A stretch of 16,684 nucleotides of DNA from Porticoccaceae bacterium (GTDB lineage: Bacteria > Pseudomonadota > Gammaproteobacteria > Pseudomonadales > Porticoccaceae). The stretch's first letter is position 1, and the number at the start of each line of letters is the position of its first letter. Positions 15,181 to 16,684 of this stretch are shown here, piece after piece. The stretch spans positions 33,327 through 50,010 of the forward strand of contig DLXZ01000118.1 of assembly GCA_003448675.1 (NCBI GenBank), written 5' to 3'. Position numbers and translations under genes: made by a program. Below the pieces are notes generated by a model that was given only the letters and a program-made list of their open reading frames with translations, did no database searches and was not told where the DNA came from.

Positions 15181-15205
15181 GGATTATAATCCGGCGGCCC
15201 GCCGG
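15181..15205. promoter_or_regulatory. Palindromic -10 and GC hairpin between yheV and the carbonic anhydrase gene
   Basis: GGATTATAATCC (15181-15192) is a perfect palindrome that contains TATAAT on both strands, so it could serve as -10 in both directions in this 108-nt divergent region. No good -35 is seen at the right distance on either side. It is followed by a 6-bp GC hairpin (CCGGCG 15191-15196, CGCCGG 15200-15205). If used for the + strand, transcription would start near 15197 and leave a leader of about 55 nt. Confidence 0.35.
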
Positions 15206-15251
15206 TGCGGGTGCTACAGTTAAACCCTTCTGAGAAGCGCAGACCATACCA

Positions 15252-15800
15252 ATGACCAATGCCCCGAATATCCGCAAATTCCAGGGTCATACGCCAGCGC
15301 TGGGGGCTCGGGTCTATATCGACCCCGCAGCAACCGTGATTGGCAACGTAACGCTCGGCGATGACTGCTCTGTATGGCCGGGCGCCGTGATCCGAGGAGA
15401 CATGCATACCATTACCATTGGCCAGCGCACCAGCATTCAGGACGGCAGCGTCCTGCATATCACTCACGCCAGCGACTACAACCCCGGCGGCTGGCCACTA
15501 ACAATCGGCAACGATGTAACCATCGGCCACAATGTCACCCTGCATGGCTGCAAACTGGGCAATGAAATTCTGGTGGGCATTGGCTCCACGGTAATGGACG
15601 GCGCCGTGGTTGAGGACCGAGTAGTCATTGGCGCTGGTACTCTGGTGCCGCCGGGCAAAACCCTGGCCAGCGGTTATCTTTATATCGGTAGCCCCTGCAA
15701 ACAGGCGCGGGCCCTGAGCGAATCCGAGCTGGCCTACTTTACCTATACCGCCAGTAATTACGCGGGTTTAAAGGACCAATATCTCGCCGAAGGTGACTGA
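15252..15800 (+). CDS. yrdA: Gamma-carbonic anhydrase family protein (YrdA-like)
   Basis: A 182-residue left-handed beta-helix protein of the gamma-carbonic anhydrase family, cytosolic and trimeric. Hexapeptide repeats run from about residue 20 to 145 (DPAATVIGNVTLGDDCSVWP, GAVIRGD, IGNDVTIGHNVTLHGC, VGIGSTVMDGAVVEDRVVIG). Metal-binding histidines are H69/H72 (VLHITH) and H93/H98 (GHNVTLH), at the positions seen in E. coli YrdA. The C-terminal helix follows IGSPCKQARALSESE. Many YrdA-like members bind zinc but show little or no carbonic anhydrase activity, so the reaction is unproven. The ribosome site is weak. It is divergent from yheV and convergent with fabY, 31 nt apart. Confidence 0.92.
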   Translation: MTNAPNIRKFQGHTPALGARVYIDPAATVIGNVTLGDDCSVWPGAVIRGDMHTITIGQRTSIQDGSVLHITHASDYNPGGWPLTIGNDVTIGHNVTLHGCKLGNEILVGIGSTVMDGAVVEDRVVIGAGTLVPPGKTLASGYLYIGSPCKQARALSESELAYFTYTASNYAGLKDQYLAEGD

Positions 15801-15831
15801 TGTGCTCCCCCTGAGCGGGAAAGAATAGCCC

Positions 15832-16684
15832 TCAGACCATATCGCTGTAGGGATTAGCTCCGTTCAGTGGCACAGCCTTGCCGTAACCGGGAATGGTGAT
15901 CTCCGATTCACTGATGCCCACCGCCTGATCATCAATGGAACCTTCACCAAAGCGATAAATAGGCGCAAGCTCTCCGCGATCGGCCGCTGTCTCATAGGCC
16001 AGCGCCTGAACGCGGGTTTGCTGGACACGCCCATTGTAATCCGACCAGCCCTGGCGATAACGCTTGGCCACCATTTGCTGAGCCGCGCGCGCGGAAAACA
16101 CGACCCCCGTGGCATTGTTGCCACCAAAGCCCTTGGCATTGATAAAAGCGATATCCATGCCCTGTTCGCCCGTGGGTAAATCCCCAAGCGGGATATTCAG
16201 CCTTTGCCGATGCACATCTTCCGCCACTGAAGGTATGGTTTTAATGCCGGGAATAAGACCCCGGCGCATGGCTCCCAGAGCCGTAATCAATTGATCGCCA
16301 CTGGCCGGGGCAAGGGAATGCCCGAGATAGGCCTTAACCGCGCATACTGGCCAGTTCTGGATATCAAAAGCCTCCGCGAGACGATCAAAAATAATCGATT
16401 CCGTGACCCGGTTCTGGGGTGTGCTGGAGCCATGGGCCATAACGAAACTGCGTTTTTGCACCGCTTCAAGCCCGAGAATGCTTCGCGCCAGGGACAAGGC
16501 CTTACCGAAACAAATGTAATTGCCGGGGCCGGGACCGGAGATGGATTTCTTGACGCCATCGGCATCAATAAAGACATCGGGCACCGCACCGTGAATGTCC
16601 GCGCCCAGTTCCACGGCCAGGGCGTCATCCATCAGCACGATATACTGGGCTGATTCGGCAATGACAAAACCGGCGTTCTCGCCG
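15832..16684 (-). CDS. fabY: FabY-type beta-ketoacyl-ACP synthase, 5'-truncated by the window edge
   Basis: The last 283 residues of a ketosynthase. The frame stays open through the right edge, reading GENAGFVIAESAQYIVLMDD upstream. The thiolase-fold C-terminal half carries the two catalytic His regions (FVMAHGSSTPQNRVTES and VKAYLGHSLAPASGDQL) and the NAKGFGGNNATGV glycine loop. The active-site Cys lies outside the window. The sequence agrees with Pseudomonas FabY (PA5174, as I remember it, about 634 residues), an enzyme that condenses acetyl-CoA with malonyl-ACP to start fatty acid synthesis. This includes the STPQNRVTES motif and the unusual tail after the glycine loop. It is less like FabB/FabF. 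It converges with the carbonic anhydrase gene. Confidence 0.85.
   Translation of the reverse strand, partial: GENAGFVIAESAQYIVLMDDALAVELGADIHGAVPDVFIDADGVKKSISGPGPGNYICFGKALSLARSILGLEAVQKRSFVMAHGSSTPQNRVTESIIFDRLAEAFDIQNWPVCAVKAYLGHSLAPASGDQLITALGAMRRGLIPGIKTIPSVAEDVHRQRLNIPLGDLPTGEQGMDIAFINAKGFGGNNATGVVFSARAAQQMVAKRYRQGWSDYNGRVQQTRVQALAYETAADRGELAPIYRFGEGSIDDQAVGISESEITIPGYGKAVPLNGANPYSDMV

Noticed and set aside
15144-15467. N-terminal extension of yheV across the divergent gap and into yrdA
   Set aside because: YheV homology begins at MKISHKRF; the extension is antisense to the carbonic anhydrase start and lacks family features.
15801-15840. Imperfect hairpin CTGAG...CTCAG between yrdA and fabY
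   Set aside because: Short stem with a bulge and no T run on either strand; not convincing as a terminator.
1-16684. CRISPR arrays, insertion sequences, tRNA/rRNA genes, phage or defence genes
   Set aside because: I found no regularly spaced repeats, transposase or integrase motifs, cloverleaf-like sequences or defence-type domains on either strand.

Overview
The window is a conserved, gene-dense stretch of a gammaproteobacterial chromosome. Protein sequences and gene order point to the Pseudomonas/Cellvibrio side of the class (Pseudomonadales in the broad sense). This rests on four things: spoT followed by ridA; the block coxB-coxA-ctaG-coxC / DUF2909 / SURF1 / Sco-like / ctaA / ctaB / sco, which as I remember it is laid out like the Pseudomonas aa3 oxidase cluster; a YheV-type zinc ribbon; and a FabY-type ketosynthase. 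The taxon is an inference from family resemblance, not a database result.

Layout, left to right. Bases 1-2102 (+) hold the 3' part of spoT and then ridA. Bases 2132-4362 (-) hold four small stand-alone genes: DUF1643, a GLOD5-like VOC protein, DUF1330 and an LLM-class oxidoreductase. Bases 4481-8556 (-) hold a tight assembly operon: SURF1, a Sco-like thioredoxin-fold protein, ctaA, ctaB and sco. Bases 8612-8899 (+) hold one DUF2909 gene on the opposite strand, ended by a perfect 12-bp hairpin flanked by A and T runs that should terminate transcription from both sides. Bases 9015-13325 (-) hold the structural operon coxB-coxA-ctaG-coxC behind a recognisable extended -10 promoter. Bases 13549-14892 (+) hold a DinF-type MATE transporter whose stop codon overlaps that of yheV (-, to 15143). 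A gamma-carbonic anhydrase (+, 15252-15800) and the 3' part of fabY (-, running off the right edge) close the window.

The central 9 kb makes a complete caa3-type cytochrome c oxidase. Subunit II carries CuA and a C-terminal cytochrome c domain. Subunit I has every expected heme, CuB and proton-channel residue of the A1 type. Subunit III and the copper chaperone CtaG follow. The second operon supplies heme a (CtaB makes heme o, CtaA oxidises it), SURF1 for heme insertion, and Sco for CuA loading. A second, poorly described protein between SURF1 and CtaA also has a CxxxC and a distal His placed as in Sco; this is the most interesting item I found.

No mobile element, CRISPR array, tRNA, rRNA or defence system is visible. 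No stretch longer than 300 bases lacks a gene; the longest is the 223-base region between coxB and the MATE gene, which holds the coxB promoter. I did not find evidence of a wholly new system.
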